A stretch of DNA of 64,000 bases from Tritrichomonas musculus. Taxonomy: Eukaryota > Parabasalia > Tritrichomonadida > Tritrichomonadidae. A model generated the notes under the pieces. It had not been told where the DNA came from. It saw nothing but the letters and a program-made list of their open reading frames with translations, and ran no database searches. Location of the stretch: positions 2,976,001 to 3,040,000 of the forward strand of contig JAPFFF010000009.1 of NCBI GenBank assembly GCA_039105265.1, read 5' to 3'. Made by a program: the position numbers and the translations under genes. This document shows, piece by piece, positions 1 to 11,300 of the stretch (position 1 is the stretch's first letter; every line of letters starts with the position of its first letter).

Positions 1-746
1 AGTCTCTGGGTTGGATCAACTCGTAGCAGGGACTTAATAAGATCTTGAGTAGTATCGTCAATACCAATTGGAAAACTGATTTCGCCGTGACAAATTAATT
101 GATACATTCGATTATCGTTGGGATCATAAAAAGGAGTTTCACCTACTAGCATTTCATAGATAAGCACACCAAATGCCCACCAATCGGAAGCAAACGATGC
201 TCCTTCGCCTCTTATTATTTCTGGTGCAAGATACTCTGAAGTACCACATAAAGTATAAGTTCTGTCTACAATACGTTTTGCGAATCCAAAATCAATGAAT
301 TTAATATGGCCATCTTGTGTAAACAATAAGTTTTCGAGTTTTAAATCACGATAAATAATTCCATAATTATGAAGTTCTTGAAAAACAAGTAAAATCTCAG
401 CTGCATAAAAACGAACAACATCGAGATCAAATCTTTCTAGAGTTCGAAGATGTGAAAATACTTCTCCGCCGGGAATATATTCAAGCATCATGTATAATGA
501 GTCATGATCTTGGAATGAGCCATAAAATATTGCGACATTCGGATGATGGATCATTGCTATAATTTCGCGTTCGCTTTGAACATGTTCAACTTGATTTAAT
601 TCGATAAGTCTTTGCTTGCTCATAACTTTTAAAACGCAATAGTTTTCGGAAGGAACATGATAACAAAGATCCACATGTGAAAAAGAGCCAACTCCAATGG
701 TCCTAATCACCTGGAACTGGTCTAAAGAAAGCTTTGGTATTTGCAT
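1..746 (-). CDS. AGC-family Ser/Thr protein kinase, PKA catalytic-like (C-terminus cut by window edge)
   Basis: I translated the minus strand from the ATG at 746; the frame stays open to base 1, so about 248 residues are visible and the C-terminus lies outside the window. The order of motifs is that of a complete kinase core: glycine loop GVGSFS near residue 18, the beta-3 lysine in VLKVMS, catalytic loop YRDLKLEN, DFG, and an activation segment TYTLCGTSEYLAPE that is almost the PKA sequence, with the phosphorylatable threonine before LCGT. It would phosphorylate Ser/Thr substrates, in PKA's case under cAMP-regulated control. No regulatory domain precedes the kinase core. The hydrophobic motif and AGC tail, which would separate PKA from PKG or PKB relatives, are not in view, so the subfamily is inferred from the activation loop only. 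Confidence 0.88.
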   Translation of the reverse strand, partial: MQIPKLSLDQFQVIRTIGVGSFSHVDLCYHVPSENYCVLKVMSKQRLIELNQVEHVQSEREIIAMIHHPNVAIFYGSFQDHDSLYMMLEYIPGGEVFSHLRTLERFDLDVVRFYAAEILLVFQELHNYGIIYRDLKLENLLFTQDGHIKFIDFGFAKRIVDRTYTLCGTSEYLAPEIIRGEGASFASDWWAFGVLIYEMLVGETPFYDPNDNRMYQLICHGEISFPIGIDDTTQDLIKSLLRVDPTQR

Positions 747-2007
747 TTAAAAGTTTATTAATAAAAATCAAACCTATGACCAAATATTAACGGTTTTAGA
801 TTTTCTTATAGATTTCTGAAATTTACATGAAATTGATAGGTTTTTATATCTTAACAAAAATTTGATAAATTGAATATAATAAATATTTTGATAATCTCCA
901 TTTAATTTATTATGAAAATTATAACATCGATTTTTATTAAAATAGTATAATTTAATTAATATTTAATTAGAGTTTTAATCGAAATGCTTTTCAATATACA
1001 TTGAATTTTGTGAAATCTCAAAAAAATATTTATTTGATGTTTGCCTTCTAGTATTAAATGTTAATATAATTAATTTATTAAAATCAATTTTAACTTTCTA
1101 AAACAATTTTTCGAATTCATTTGAAAATTTGTGTTGTTTATATCTTAATAGTATTTTGAAGATTTTCCGCATCATTTTGCTCATTTTAAAATTTTAAATA
1201 TATTTTTCATTTGGATATACATTATAGATTTTTGATATTAAATAATCACTTTTTGATAATATATTCAATTTTATTCAATATCAAATAATAATTGAATATA
1301 TTTTATTTTTAATGATGTAAATTTTTCTACAAATTCTTATCTAAAAATAACTATGTTTCCACAAATATATAGATATAAAATTTTATATAAACATATTATT
1401 GCTTTTTTTATATATTTTATTGAATATAATAAGGTTTCTTTTTTGAGATATTTGGAATACATATTTTCTGATTGTACAATCATTTTGTATCTTTGTAAAA
1501 TCAAAAATAATAATAAAAAATCAAATTAAATTATTATACGTAAACATTCTCAATATTATTTACAAAAATAAGTTTTTTAATTATATAAATAAGGTTTTTA
1601 TATTATTTATGAAGATAATCAAGTTTAGGTGTGTATCATCTTTCTTTCAAAAATTTCTTCAATTTTTTTTTTAGATTGTTGATTTCTAAATAATTATTTA
1701 AATAGAATGAAAAATGATATATCACTGTTATATTTGGCATGGTAAAGTATTTAGAAATGATTGCTTTTTAAAAATCATTACTAAAATATTTTAAGAGATA
1801 ACAAAGATGCATATAGTGAATAAGCTTTGATGAGGTAAATAACTCAAATTTTCTTTTCTGATGCAGCTAACGCAAACCCATTATTCATTTTGATCATTCA
1901 TAATAACATATATTTTAGAACAAAGTTTCAAATAGTATTTTAATATATATTTTGATGAAGTTTCATAAACGACAAACTTATTTTTAGATACAAATAATGA
2001 TTCTTAA
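747..2007. other. Intergenic spacer, AT-rich
   Basis: About 1.26 kb between the AGC kinase and the methyltransferase. It is dominated by A/T runs and has stops in all frames. I see no gene, RNA or repeat in it beyond simple AT-rich sequence; it must contain the divergent kinase promoter next to 746. Confidence 0.7.
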
Positions 2008-2742
2008 TCACCAATCAAGGTTTTCGGGATACTTATCAAACCCTGTAAGATCACCAAAGGCAACAAATGCTGGACAAAGGGGTTGATCGGCTTCAAATTC
2101 TGACATTGGATCTCCTGATAATTGAGGTTTATAATTTGCTGGCATATGAAAACCTTGACATACAATAAATGCTTCGAGAGAAGCTACTCTCGATGCTCTA
2201 GGTTTCATTGTTGTAACAGTATCGAAAAATGGAGATAAAGATGAAAATAAATCTTGAATGTCTCGGCCTGTGAAAACTTTTGCCATAAAGGTTCCTCCTT
2301 TTTCAAGCATAAAACATGCAATATTAAAAGCAGCAAAGACAAGCTGTGATTGCATGAATTCGTCAAGATCGTGAAGTCCTGTGACATCAGGAGCACCATC
2401 ACTAATAACAAGTTGAGCTTTTTCCCCTTTCATTGCGTTGATAACTGCTTGTGATGTTTGCGGAGAAGTAATATCTCCTCTAATTTGAATAACTCCAGGA
2501 ATGGGGGCCATAGGTTGAAGATCAACTGCAACAATTCTACTATTTGGAACAGACTCAAGACGTTGCGCACAGACTTGCGACCAAGAGCCGGGTGCTGCAC
2601 ATAAATCAACAATTCTATTCACATTTTCAAAAAGATGGAAATGATCTGCAACTTGAATTAATTTGAATGCAGAACGAGCTCTCCATCCTTCTTGCTTTGC
2701 TGCTCGGTAAAACGTATCACGCTGTGAGGTTGTTGAATCCAT
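2008..2742 (-). CDS. TRM7: TRM7/FTSJ1-type tRNA 2'-O-ribose methyltransferase
   Basis: This 244-residue protein is an RrmJ/FtsJ-family SAM-dependent methyltransferase. The N-terminal block with RDTFYRAAKQEGWRARSAFK is characteristic of the Trm7/FTSJ1 branch, which methylates ribose at tRNA anticodon-loop positions 32 and 34 in the cytoplasm. The K-D-K-E catalytic tetrad is complete: K27 (SAFKL), D115 (SDGAPD), K155 (MAKVF) and E190 (SLEAF). The SAM-binding glycine motif is DLCAAPGSWSQ. Length is somewhat below yeast Trm7 (about 310 residues), mostly at the C-terminus. The frame is open upstream to a TTG at 2754, but the first ATG at 2742 starts exactly at the conserved region, so I use it. 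A TCATTGT initiator-like element lies about 40 bases upstream. Partner subunits (Trm732/Trm734) are not encoded nearby. Confidence 0.9.
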   Translation of the reverse strand: MDSTTSQRDTFYRAAKQEGWRARSAFKLIQVADHFHLFENVNRIVDLCAAPGSWSQVCAQRLESVPNSRIVAVDLQPMAPIPGVIQIRGDITSPQTSQAVINAMKGEKAQLVISDGAPDVTGLHDLDEFMQSQLVFAAFNIACFMLEKGGTFMAKVFTGRDIQDLFSSLSPFFDTVTTMKPRASRVASLEAFIVCQGFHMPANYKPQLSGDPMSEFEADQPLCPAFVAFGDLTGFDKYPENLDW

Positions 2743-3253
2743 AATAAGGGCCAATTAGTAACTCAATTACTTAGATAACAATGAATTCTCATATTTTATC
2801 AAAAATTAACTTATAAGGTTTTAATTATATAAATATAACATTTTCATCACTGTTATGCTTTAAGTTTTTAAATGGTTAATTAATTATATATTGAATTCGT
2901 AAAATTATGATTATTTGTTTCAAAAACGATTTCAAAAAGAGAATCAATTATTTTGTCAAACATATTGGAGATTTGATAAAGGAATACATTTACTATATGC
3001 TTTATTAAGACCATTTTTTTTATTATAGAAAATTGAAGACTATAATATCTATTAATGTCCTTCCAATAAACATACCATATATATACACGAAGTGAATTTA
3101 ATTTCAATACTTATAAAAATCTTTGGCTGTATTTAATATATTAAATAATTTAACAAGATAAGTAAAAATTAAATAAAAACAAAAATTTTTATATACAGAC
3201 ATATGATAAGAAAAATAAAAACAAAACAAAACAAATATAAACATCACTAATCA
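2743..3253. other. Intergenic spacer, AT-rich
   Basis: About 510 bp between two minus-strand genes; it should hold the TRM7 promoter and the 3' end of the Wee1-like transcript. A short minus-strand open frame inside it (2880-3107) is low-complexity and without family resemblance, so I do not call it. Confidence 0.6.
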
Positions 3254-4312
3254 TCAAAAATCATTATCAAAAATAATTTTCCTACCTCCTTTTGAATATT
3301 TTGTGGTATATGGAGTATCTGGAACTAATTTATTTGATGGGATTGTTGGTGTTGAGGCCATTACAGTATTCAGTACTTGCTGTTTTACTTTTCTAGATTT
3401 TAATTTCTCAATCTCTTCTTGAACGGCCTCCATTGACAATAATTCTTCTGCAGTTGGCCGTTTAAGTGGATCTGGATCAAGCATATTCTTAATAAAAGAA
3501 AATTCAGCAGGAATTCCTAATTCACTATAATCTATTGAACCATTCCTTAACATTTGATATTTTTCATTCTTTCTCGGAGCCAATTTTTTTGTAACAAGTT
3601 CAAGCATCACTACTCCAAGAGAAAAAATGTCTGTTGGCGAGCTGACGTCATAATCAGTATTAGGGAATGCAAGAGCTTCAGGCGAAACATAAGGACCTGC
3701 GCCTTCGCAATCTTCGTCAAAATAACCAAATTGAAGAGCCGTTCCAAAGTCTGCGAGTTTATAAACTTCAAAAGTATCATCAAAAGGTTTACATATTAAA
3801 ATATTTGAAGGAGAAATATCAAGATGCATATATTCGATTGAATGAATTTTTTGTAGGGCATATACTACGTGAGAAAAAATTTTCCAGATTTGGTTGGTTG
3901 AAAAAGAAAACAAATTTTTCCGAATACTCCCATTTGTTGCAAGTTCAAGTTGTAAAAAAGCTACTCCTTTCTGTATCCATGTATCATAACAAGAAATTAC
4001 TGATGGATGCTGACCAACTAATTGATAGACTTCATATTCATGTCGAATTCGTTTAACATATGAAGATGACTTTAAGGCATAATAAGTCGGCGGATTAAAT
4101 GTGTTTCGAGACACATAAACAGTGCAAGATGAATTTGAGTAAACTGGATGATAAGAATCGTACTTTAAATTTCGAGATGTAGATTTTGAAAAAGTATATT
4201 CTAGATTAGAAATAAAAGGGTTTTCGACTGGTAAATCAGAAATTATGGATAATTGCTCTGGTTGTTTGTTATTTTCTTCCTCATCATCGAAAACTGGCAA
4301 AGGAAAAGCCAT
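3254..4312 (-). CDS. Wee1/Myt1-like cell-cycle kinase with an altered catalytic loop
   Basis: The 352-residue protein has an acidic N-terminus (1-55) followed by a kinase domain (about 58-315). Wee1-family hallmarks are the HLD-type catalytic loop (in place of HRD), the PTDIFSLGV segment, a C-terminal DPDPLKRPTAEELL block and the short substrate-lobe region typical of Wee1/Myt1. Such kinases inhibit CDK1 by phosphorylating its glycine loop. The beta-3 lysine (K81), the alpha-C glutamate region (RHEYEVYQL) and DFG (188-190) are present. The oddity is the catalytic loop HLDISPSN (163-170): the lysine normally two residues after the catalytic Asp is Ser167, while the Asp and the Asn are kept. 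Activity may therefore be altered or lost. The start is the first ATG. No membrane segment is seen, which argues for Wee1 rather than Myt1. Confidence 0.8.
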   Translation of the reverse strand: MAFPLPVFDDEEENNKQPEQLSIISDLPVENPFISNLEYTFSKSTSRNLKYDSYHPVYSNSSCTVYVSRNTFNPPTYYALKSSSYVKRIRHEYEVYQLVGQHPSVISCYDTWIQKGVAFLQLELATNGSIRKNLFSFSTNQIWKIFSHVVYALQKIHSIEYMHLDISPSNILICKPFDDTFEVYKLADFGTALQFGYFDEDCEGAGPYVSPEALAFPNTDYDVSSPTDIFSLGVVMLELVTKKLAPRKNEKYQMLRNGSIDYSELGIPAEFSFIKNMLDPDPLKRPTAEELLSMEAVQEEIEKLKSRKVKQQVLNTVMASTPTIPSNKLVPDTPYTTKYSKGGRKIIFDNDF

Positions 4313-4896
4313 AGAAAATAGCTATTTATAAATTAAAAAAAAAATTCAAAGCTTTACAAAGAAATAGTAAGTTTTTATATGATTTGTCATGTATATAATT
4401 TCTTTTCAAAATTTTGAAAGTTTTACAAATATATAGTAATATGATTTATATTCTCTTTTGTAAATTAATGAATATTTTTTTGATATAAAAAAAACAAATT
4501 AATTACAAAACTTATTTTAAATAATTGATAAAAATAGACAAATTTCTTTTCTTTTTGAAGAGAAATGAAAAATTATTTTTTTGAATATTGAAATAAAATT
4601 CATTAAATTTATAAAAAAGTCTCATTCAAATCAATACATTTTATATAATTTCATATACCTTTTAACTAAAAATTTTATCATTCAAAATAATACAGAAATA
4701 TCTTTTTGTTTTCATAGGATAATAATAGATAATTTTATTTATTAACGTATAAATATAATTATTTATTCATATAATATATTTTATTTATCATTAGTTATTT
4801 TTTTAATTGGGATATTTATTAAAATTTAATTGAAATAACATTCAAATCACTTGAATATGTTAATAAAAAAAACTCAAAAAACAAAAACAAATCCTC
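4313..4896. other. Divergent intergenic spacer between the Wee1-like and B56 genes
   Basis: About 580 bp of AT-rich DNA separates the two divergent starts. A TCACTTG initiator-like element at 4847-4853 lies about 44 bases before the plus-strand ATG. Nothing else is recognisable. Confidence 0.6.
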
Positions 4897-7155
4897 ATGC
4901 AATTTCAACTATCATCAATATATCAAAGCAAAACCTCAGCTCTTTCATGCCCCAAAGGACCAATCAAATCTAATATTCAGAAGATATTCAACTCAACAGC
5001 TAATTCTAATTTGACTTCTAATTTCGATCAAACAGCAATAGATGAAAACGAAAACTTAAAAAAATACCAAGTAAAAGATTATAACGTTCAAAAAACTGTT
5101 ATTCCTGATATTCAAAATGTTGATGAGAATAATTTCCAGAATGATAAAGATGAACATCAAGTTAGTGATGCATGCAACTGCATATGTTCCAAAAAGAACT
5201 TCGATGATGAATATAATTATCTTTTGATGATGGAATATACACCAAACGTTAAAATTTTACCGCCAGTATCATCCCATTCATTTCCATCAAGCTTTTTATT
5301 CAGAATTAATATGTGCACGAGGAGATGCAATATGAATGACTCAAAGGTTGTTAATCAAAAAGCGCTTTTTCTGGACGAAATAGGTGATATTTTACACCAA
5401 AATGATTTTCAGACAATTTCATCTGTTTTTCCAAGAGAAATTAATTTGAAAAGAAAATTACTACATATGATTTATATTAACATTTGTGCCACAAAGAAAT
5501 CACAAGCTTCATTCCACTTATCCAATATTTATAGTTACATGTATTCCGATAAATATGAAGATAGATCATTCATTCAAATGAATAATCCCTCTTTTATGAA
5601 ATATTTTTTTAAAATCTTAAATGCGATGATAAAAGTAATCAAAATCAGTGATTTAAAAATCATCTTAAAAATTTGTGAAGATTTATTGCTAGACGAGAAC
5701 GATCAAATCATGCATTTTTTCACAAATTTTATAATTTTCCATCAACAGCAATCAATGGAACTTTTTAATATGTTTAGTGATATATTATGCAATTATACCA
5801 AATCACCGCCTTATCTCAAAAAGATCATACTTCCTCTTCTAAAAATTTTATCTGACAATCTTATGATAACTAATCGTGTAAAGACATCTAAAACCGTTTT
5901 AAAAATTATCGTTCCTCTCATTAGAGATGCGCATTTTCAATTTTATTCAGGCGAATTTATCAAATTAATCAATTATATTTCAGAGGATTTTAGTAATGTT
6001 TATAAATTTATTCTAATTTATATTTTAAAGTATTTTCCACAAACTAACACCAAAAAACAAGTAATTTTGTTACGTATGCTCATAAAATGCTTATCCAATA
6101 TCAATTCAAAAGATTTTATAAATGAAGATTACAAAGTTATGAATTCTGTTGTTAAATTGCTTTCTAATTGTATTAAATCACCATCATCAATTGTTTCACA
6201 AGCATCATTTCGATTTTTCTATGAAAAAACAGTTAATAATTTTTTATCTTTAAACAAGAAAATTATAGCAGACAACCTTTTGCCTGCTGTATCTGATTCG
6301 TTACATCATCATTGGTCAGAAAAAGTTAAAAAAGACGCCTCTTTTGCCATGTCAATATTGAAGCATTCTGGTGCATGCAATGATCCTTCCACCTTAGCAC
6401 CTTCATCTTCATTATCAAAGACGAAAGGAATAAAGCTTGAAAGAGTATCTAGCCAAAACGTTCAAACTCTCAAAAATAACACTCCAGCACCTAATTCTTC
6501 TTTGCTAGTCAGCAATTCATTTCAAATTAAAGGAAGAAATCAACTGGTCAAAATACAGAATTATTCATCATCTTCTGAAATGACAAATTCTGAGATAACT
6601 CCATTAAGAAGTAATTTGAAGAACCAAAGTTCAAATTCTTCAATTAATCAAAGAATTCCCAAGTCAATGAATAGTGACTTAAAAAGACAGTCTAATAACA
6701 TGTATATAAGATCTATTTCAAAAGTTCCCTACATGCATACTCTTCTTCCATCTAATGCAGGAAACTCGCCTTGGACTTCTTCATCAAAGAAAAATATAAG
6801 TTCAAAGCAAATCTCAGCACCAAGAATTCAAAGCTTTAATGATCAAGAATTCAGTAACTTTATTGATAATAATATTGATAGTAGTAATAATAATCATAAT
6901 AATGAAACCACAACAAAAACTACTATAATTGCTCCCAGTACTAGCCACAGTAAGTTATCATTTTCAAAGATTGAAGCTTGGAACTTGATAACTTGTATGG
7001 CAACAAGTAATGATAGTTCAATAGATTCAAAAGCATATTTAGCCAAAATTAGAGAGATGTTCACAGTTCGGGCAGCAAATCCATCTAAAAGGAGAAAAAC
7101 TCTTCCTTTCAACGAATTAAAGAGAAAAGTGACTGAACTTGATCCTTTGGTTTAA
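4897..7155 (+). CDS. PP2A regulatory subunit, B56 (B') family
   Basis: The 752-residue protein has three parts: an Asn/Ser-rich N-terminus (1-150) with a small cysteine cluster (CNCIC near 93-97), a central HEAT-like helical region (about 155-495), and a low-complexity Ser/Asn-rich tail (500-752). The central region carries B56 landmarks, notably a segment like ILKYFPQTNTKKQVILL near residue 375, where the family has LKYWPKTHSPKEV, and a later FFYEKTVNN...LLPAVSDSLHHHW block equivalent to the conserved YYWNNEY...LYRNSKTHW. B56 proteins target the PP2A AC core to substrates in mitosis and signalling. The tail is longer than in most B56 proteins and contains many Ser-Pro-like and Arg-rich stretches that could be phosphorylated. 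The start is the first ATG in a long open frame. Confidence 0.85.
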   Translation: MQFQLSSIYQSKTSALSCPKGPIKSNIQKIFNSTANSNLTSNFDQTAIDENENLKKYQVKDYNVQKTVIPDIQNVDENNFQNDKDEHQVSDACNCICSKKNFDDEYNYLLMMEYTPNVKILPPVSSHSFPSSFLFRINMCTRRCNMNDSKVVNQKALFLDEIGDILHQNDFQTISSVFPREINLKRKLLHMIYINICATKKSQASFHLSNIYSYMYSDKYEDRSFIQMNNPSFMKYFFKILNAMIKVIKISDLKIILKICEDLLLDENDQIMHFFTNFIIFHQQQSMELFNMFSDILCNYTKSPPYLKKIILPLLKILSDNLMITNRVKTSKTVLKIIVPLIRDAHFQFYSGEFIKLINYISEDFSNVYKFILIYILKYFPQTNTKKQVILLRMLIKCLSNINSKDFINEDYKVMNSVVKLLSNCIKSPSSIVSQASFRFFYEKTVNNFLSLNKKIIADNLLPAVSDSLHHHWSEKVKKDASFAMSILKHSGACNDPSTLAPSSSLSKTKGIKLERVSSQNVQTLKNNTPAPNSSLLVSNSFQIKGRNQLVKIQNYSSSSEMTNSEITPLRSNLKNQSSNSSINQRIPKSMNSDLKRQSNNMYIRSISKVPYMHTLLPSNAGNSPWTSSSKKNISSKQISAPRIQSFNDQEFSNFIDNNIDSSNNNHNNETTTKTTIIAPSTSHSKLSFSKIEAWNLITCMATSNDSSIDSKAYLAKIREMFTVRAANPSKRRKTLPFNELKRKVTELDPLV

Positions 7156-8332
7156 TATATCTTTGTTATTTTGTAAAAATGTTTTTTTTTTTTTTTATTG
7201 GCACTCTTTATTCTTTATATTTTTATGATAAAGGTTTGTTATTCATCCATTCTTAATTTTGAAGGGAAGTGATAAATTCCAAAAAACAAATGAAAAAAAA
7301 AATTTGATGTTTCAAATCAAAAGTTTTCATATATTGTAATAAAAGTATGTCAATGACATATATGATTTTTATATTATGATTTTTTTTGGTATACCAAATA
7401 TATGTGGTATTGGAGAGTTGAAAATTTCAATTAGATACATCACTTTTTCAAATGAAATCTTCAAAATTTTTAAAAATGTACGAAAAAAAGAGCAAGAGTA
7501 TTAGAATAACGAGCAATACTTTTAAAAAATGAATATATGATATCTCTTCCAAATATTTTTTCTGAAATTTTATTGGTGCTAATTTCGATATAAATAAAAA
7601 TTTTGTAATGTTTTAAGCAAAGTTCGTTGCATTTGGCATTAATCATAATAATAGAACCAAGGATTTATTTTTTCATATAAGCCTGTTTCTCAAAAAAGGA
7701 GAGTGTTTTTTCAATTAATTTAAATCACTTTTATTATTTCAATATCAGTTGATGTTTTCAATTGGTTTCTTTTTATGCTTTATTTAAATAATGATTTTTT
7801 AATCAGCATGGAAACTTAATTTTTTTGGCCATCTCATTATCTATTATGAGACAAAGAGATTTTTTTTTCTTTAGAATAATATATTTGATATTTGATATTT
7901 TTTGATTGATTAGCTGTAATTTTCAAAATTAGCTTTATTTCATATATATAATAAAAATCATAAATAGAAATACTAATGAAAAGTGGATTGAAACAATATT
8001 GATAGTAAAAGATTTTCAACCAAAACAGACGATTCGAAATTCAAAAAATTTTCAATCACCAAATCGAATAACCTTATGAAATGAATTCAAAAATTCTGAA
8101 CTAATATAAAAATTTTTACTATCACTATCAAAATATGATAGAAATGTTGGAATATTGACCTCTAAAAAAAAAAAATTGAGTACTTTATTAATTATTCAAT
8201 CCCATTCAATTGATGCATTACATATGATTATAAATGACGTCATTTTTAACCTCATGAAGAAAATGGAAACATATCACTTAAAAAATATTTTTCAGGATAT
8301 ATCAGCATATAAAATTGATTTTTTCTCTAAAA
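7156..8332. other. Intergenic spacer, AT-rich
   Basis: About 1.18 kb between two plus-strand genes, with several T and A homopolymers (for example at 7182-7197). A TCACTTA initiator-like element at 8274-8280 lies about 53 bases before the next ATG. Short open frames here (7837-8019, 8155-8400) are compositionally random and not called. Confidence 0.6.
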
Positions 8333-11300
8333 ATGAATGCGTTAAATTTTCTTTTGACCTTAGGAGCACTTCCTTTTTTACAAAACGGCAAAAAAAATGA
8401 AGTTTGTGATTTTGATTGTTGGATTAGAAGTTTAGTCATTCATGTTCCACCTATTACAGAAACATTTCTTGTTAGTTCTACAATTAATCTAACAAATATG
8501 ATTATCAGTAATATTTCATTCAAAGCAATAAATGCATCATTTTATCCAAATGAATATAAAATCGAAGATGGAATTTTATTTAATGTGACACTTTCAGCAA
8601 GCTTAGTCTCTGATTTAAAATTAACAGGTCTTTTGCCAATTAATGGAAATTTTTCTGTTGCTGTATCAGAAGTTTGTATTAAACTTCCTTTGAAATTTAT
8701 CAAAGACAGTTATGGACTTATCTCAAACGTTACTATATATGATGATAAGTGTTCAGTAACAATCAACAATATTGACCTTGATTTGCATTTAGACAGTTTA
8801 ATCATTGATGATATATTTAAATTGCTTCATGACTTTATTATCACTCTTATTAAGAACAATGCTGGAACAATAATTTGTAATTCAATCAAGCCAAAGATTA
8901 AACAGTATGGATCAAATTTATTTGGATTTATTGCTGAGAATATTCGGCCTTATTTCAACGGTTCAACTCCGATTGATATTCCGATTGATTCAGAAAAAAT
9001 GTCAAATCTAAAGCAATCTCAAATCATCGATTTATTACGCTTTGTTTTGACAAACTTGACGAACAGTGATGGCCCTTTGAATTTAAATAATTTAATCAAT
9101 CGTTTCTCTGATGATACAGGAATATTTGATTATTATGATTTTGCCAATTATTTGGGACTTCCTCTTCAATTATCTTTTGAAATACCAATAGAAAACGATG
9201 ATTTTAACTCAACCATTTATTTTACCATCAAAGATATTATATTAAGTAATTTAAACACATGGAAAGACTTAACAATTATAGATCCAATTTCACCATTTGT
9301 TCTTGATACACATACATCGCTCGAAAATCTTGGAATTAATCTCACTTTTGAGATTAATGCCAGCATGGAAGGAGTCGTTGATTCTGGGAAAGTTGACCTT
9401 AGCGAAACAGCCTTTATTTGCCTAGATATGCAAAATAATTCAATGGATTTTCAACTTCAATTTGCTACAGAAAAAGGAGCAGGATTAAACTACTCGACAG
9501 CTCAATGCATTGATTTAGACTGTTTGATGAAATTAGCCTCACCAGAAGGAACAGGTTTCAAAAAATTTGAATTCAATACTTCAATTGGAGATATTGAATT
9601 TGGCTCTCCTGAAGATTCTCTCGAAGAAAGCATTCAGGCAATGATAAACACAATTTTTGACTTTTTTATAAGTAATTATCGTGAGCAAATACCAGTTTTT
9701 CTTAATGGTTTCATTAATGAATTTGGAACAAATTATATTAACCAAGCAATTAAAAATACCCTCAGAAATACAACATGTGATGACATTAAAGATCCATTAT
9801 ATCATCCATTTGGTACCTTTGTTACAATTATTGCTCTTGGCTTCTGGTTTATTTCTTCATTTTTCCTTGTTGCTTTAATACTAATTGTAAAGTATCTGAA
9901 AAATAAAAAGATAAATGAAAGAGAAGAAAATATAACAACAAGTGGAATCACTAATGACACAATAAGTATTAGTACAAGTGATGAGGATTCTGGAAATAAA
10001 CCACAAATTGATTTTGAAAGTCAAGGAAAATTTTTAGCTTTCTTTAGAGATGATTCTCATGCAAACCTTTTCATGCATCCAAGACTTCCACTTTGGCTGA
10101 GACTGTTAATGCCGATTCTAATTCTTTCAAATATTGCACTTTTTATTTCAGCAAACGGCTCAATAGGTGGTTCAGTTTTTCTTAAATTGCATTTTGGCGA
10201 TATAAAGCGTCTGGAATTTCCATCATTATTTAATTTTTCGTTGATTAACTCCATCACAGATATGTGGAAGGCAGGAACGTATGCATTATCTATTTTAGTT
10301 GCTTGTATGTCAGCAATTTGGCCATATTCAAAATTAGTTCTGATGCTGATAGTATGGATGATTCCATCATCAATTTTAAAGAAAAAGCATCGTGATAGAA
10401 TTTTGCGTATTTTGGATGTTCTCGGGAAATGGTCACTTCTTGATTCTTTCTTTATGATCTTGATGGTCGTTGGCTTCCATTTTGTTATTCGTTTCCCAAT
10501 TGTTGACACTCAACAAATTTCAAAAGAAAATATTCTCTATGTGTGGGTGTTGCCTGTATATGGATTTGTTGGTTTGATCGTTGGAACGATTTATTCGTTA
10601 GCTTTGTCCCACATAATTTGTTATATCGACCAATATGCATCAAAATCATCGAAAAGCAATGTTGAAATTGATCCAAAATCACAAATTAAGACTTCAGTTT
10701 TCAAGGAGCAAAATTTGGCAAGCAAAATCTTTCTAGTATTTTTTTTGCCTTTTGCCTTGACACTTTTCTTATTAGGTATATCAGTAAAATCTTTTTCATT
10801 TGAATTTGTCGGATTCACTGGTTGGGCTCTTGACGTATTGAATGTGAAAAATAAGGCTGGTTATACTGTTATTGATATGGTTACAATGTTTCCTAATTCA
10901 TGCGAATTTCCAAATAATTGGGAAGTAAGGACAATTCAAATAGTTTATGTTATTACTGCGATTATAACGCCAATACTTCATATTATATCATTAGGAATAA
11001 TGCTTTTTACTCCATTTACTAGAAAAGCGCTTTTAACAATGTACAACGTATGCGAAGTTTTATATGCATGGTCTTGCTTAGATGTTTTTACACTCAGTCT
11101 TTTAGTTTCAATGATACAAATTACCCAATTTACAAACTTTATGGTAGGACATAGATGTGACTTAATTAATGATGTTTTAAAGAAATTCTTTAACCATGAA
11201 AAATTTATAGATGGCCATTATAAATGTTTTGAAGTTTTAACAGTTTTAGAAAACGGAACATTTTTATTAATTGCAGCAGCACTTATTAATACGGTTTCTG

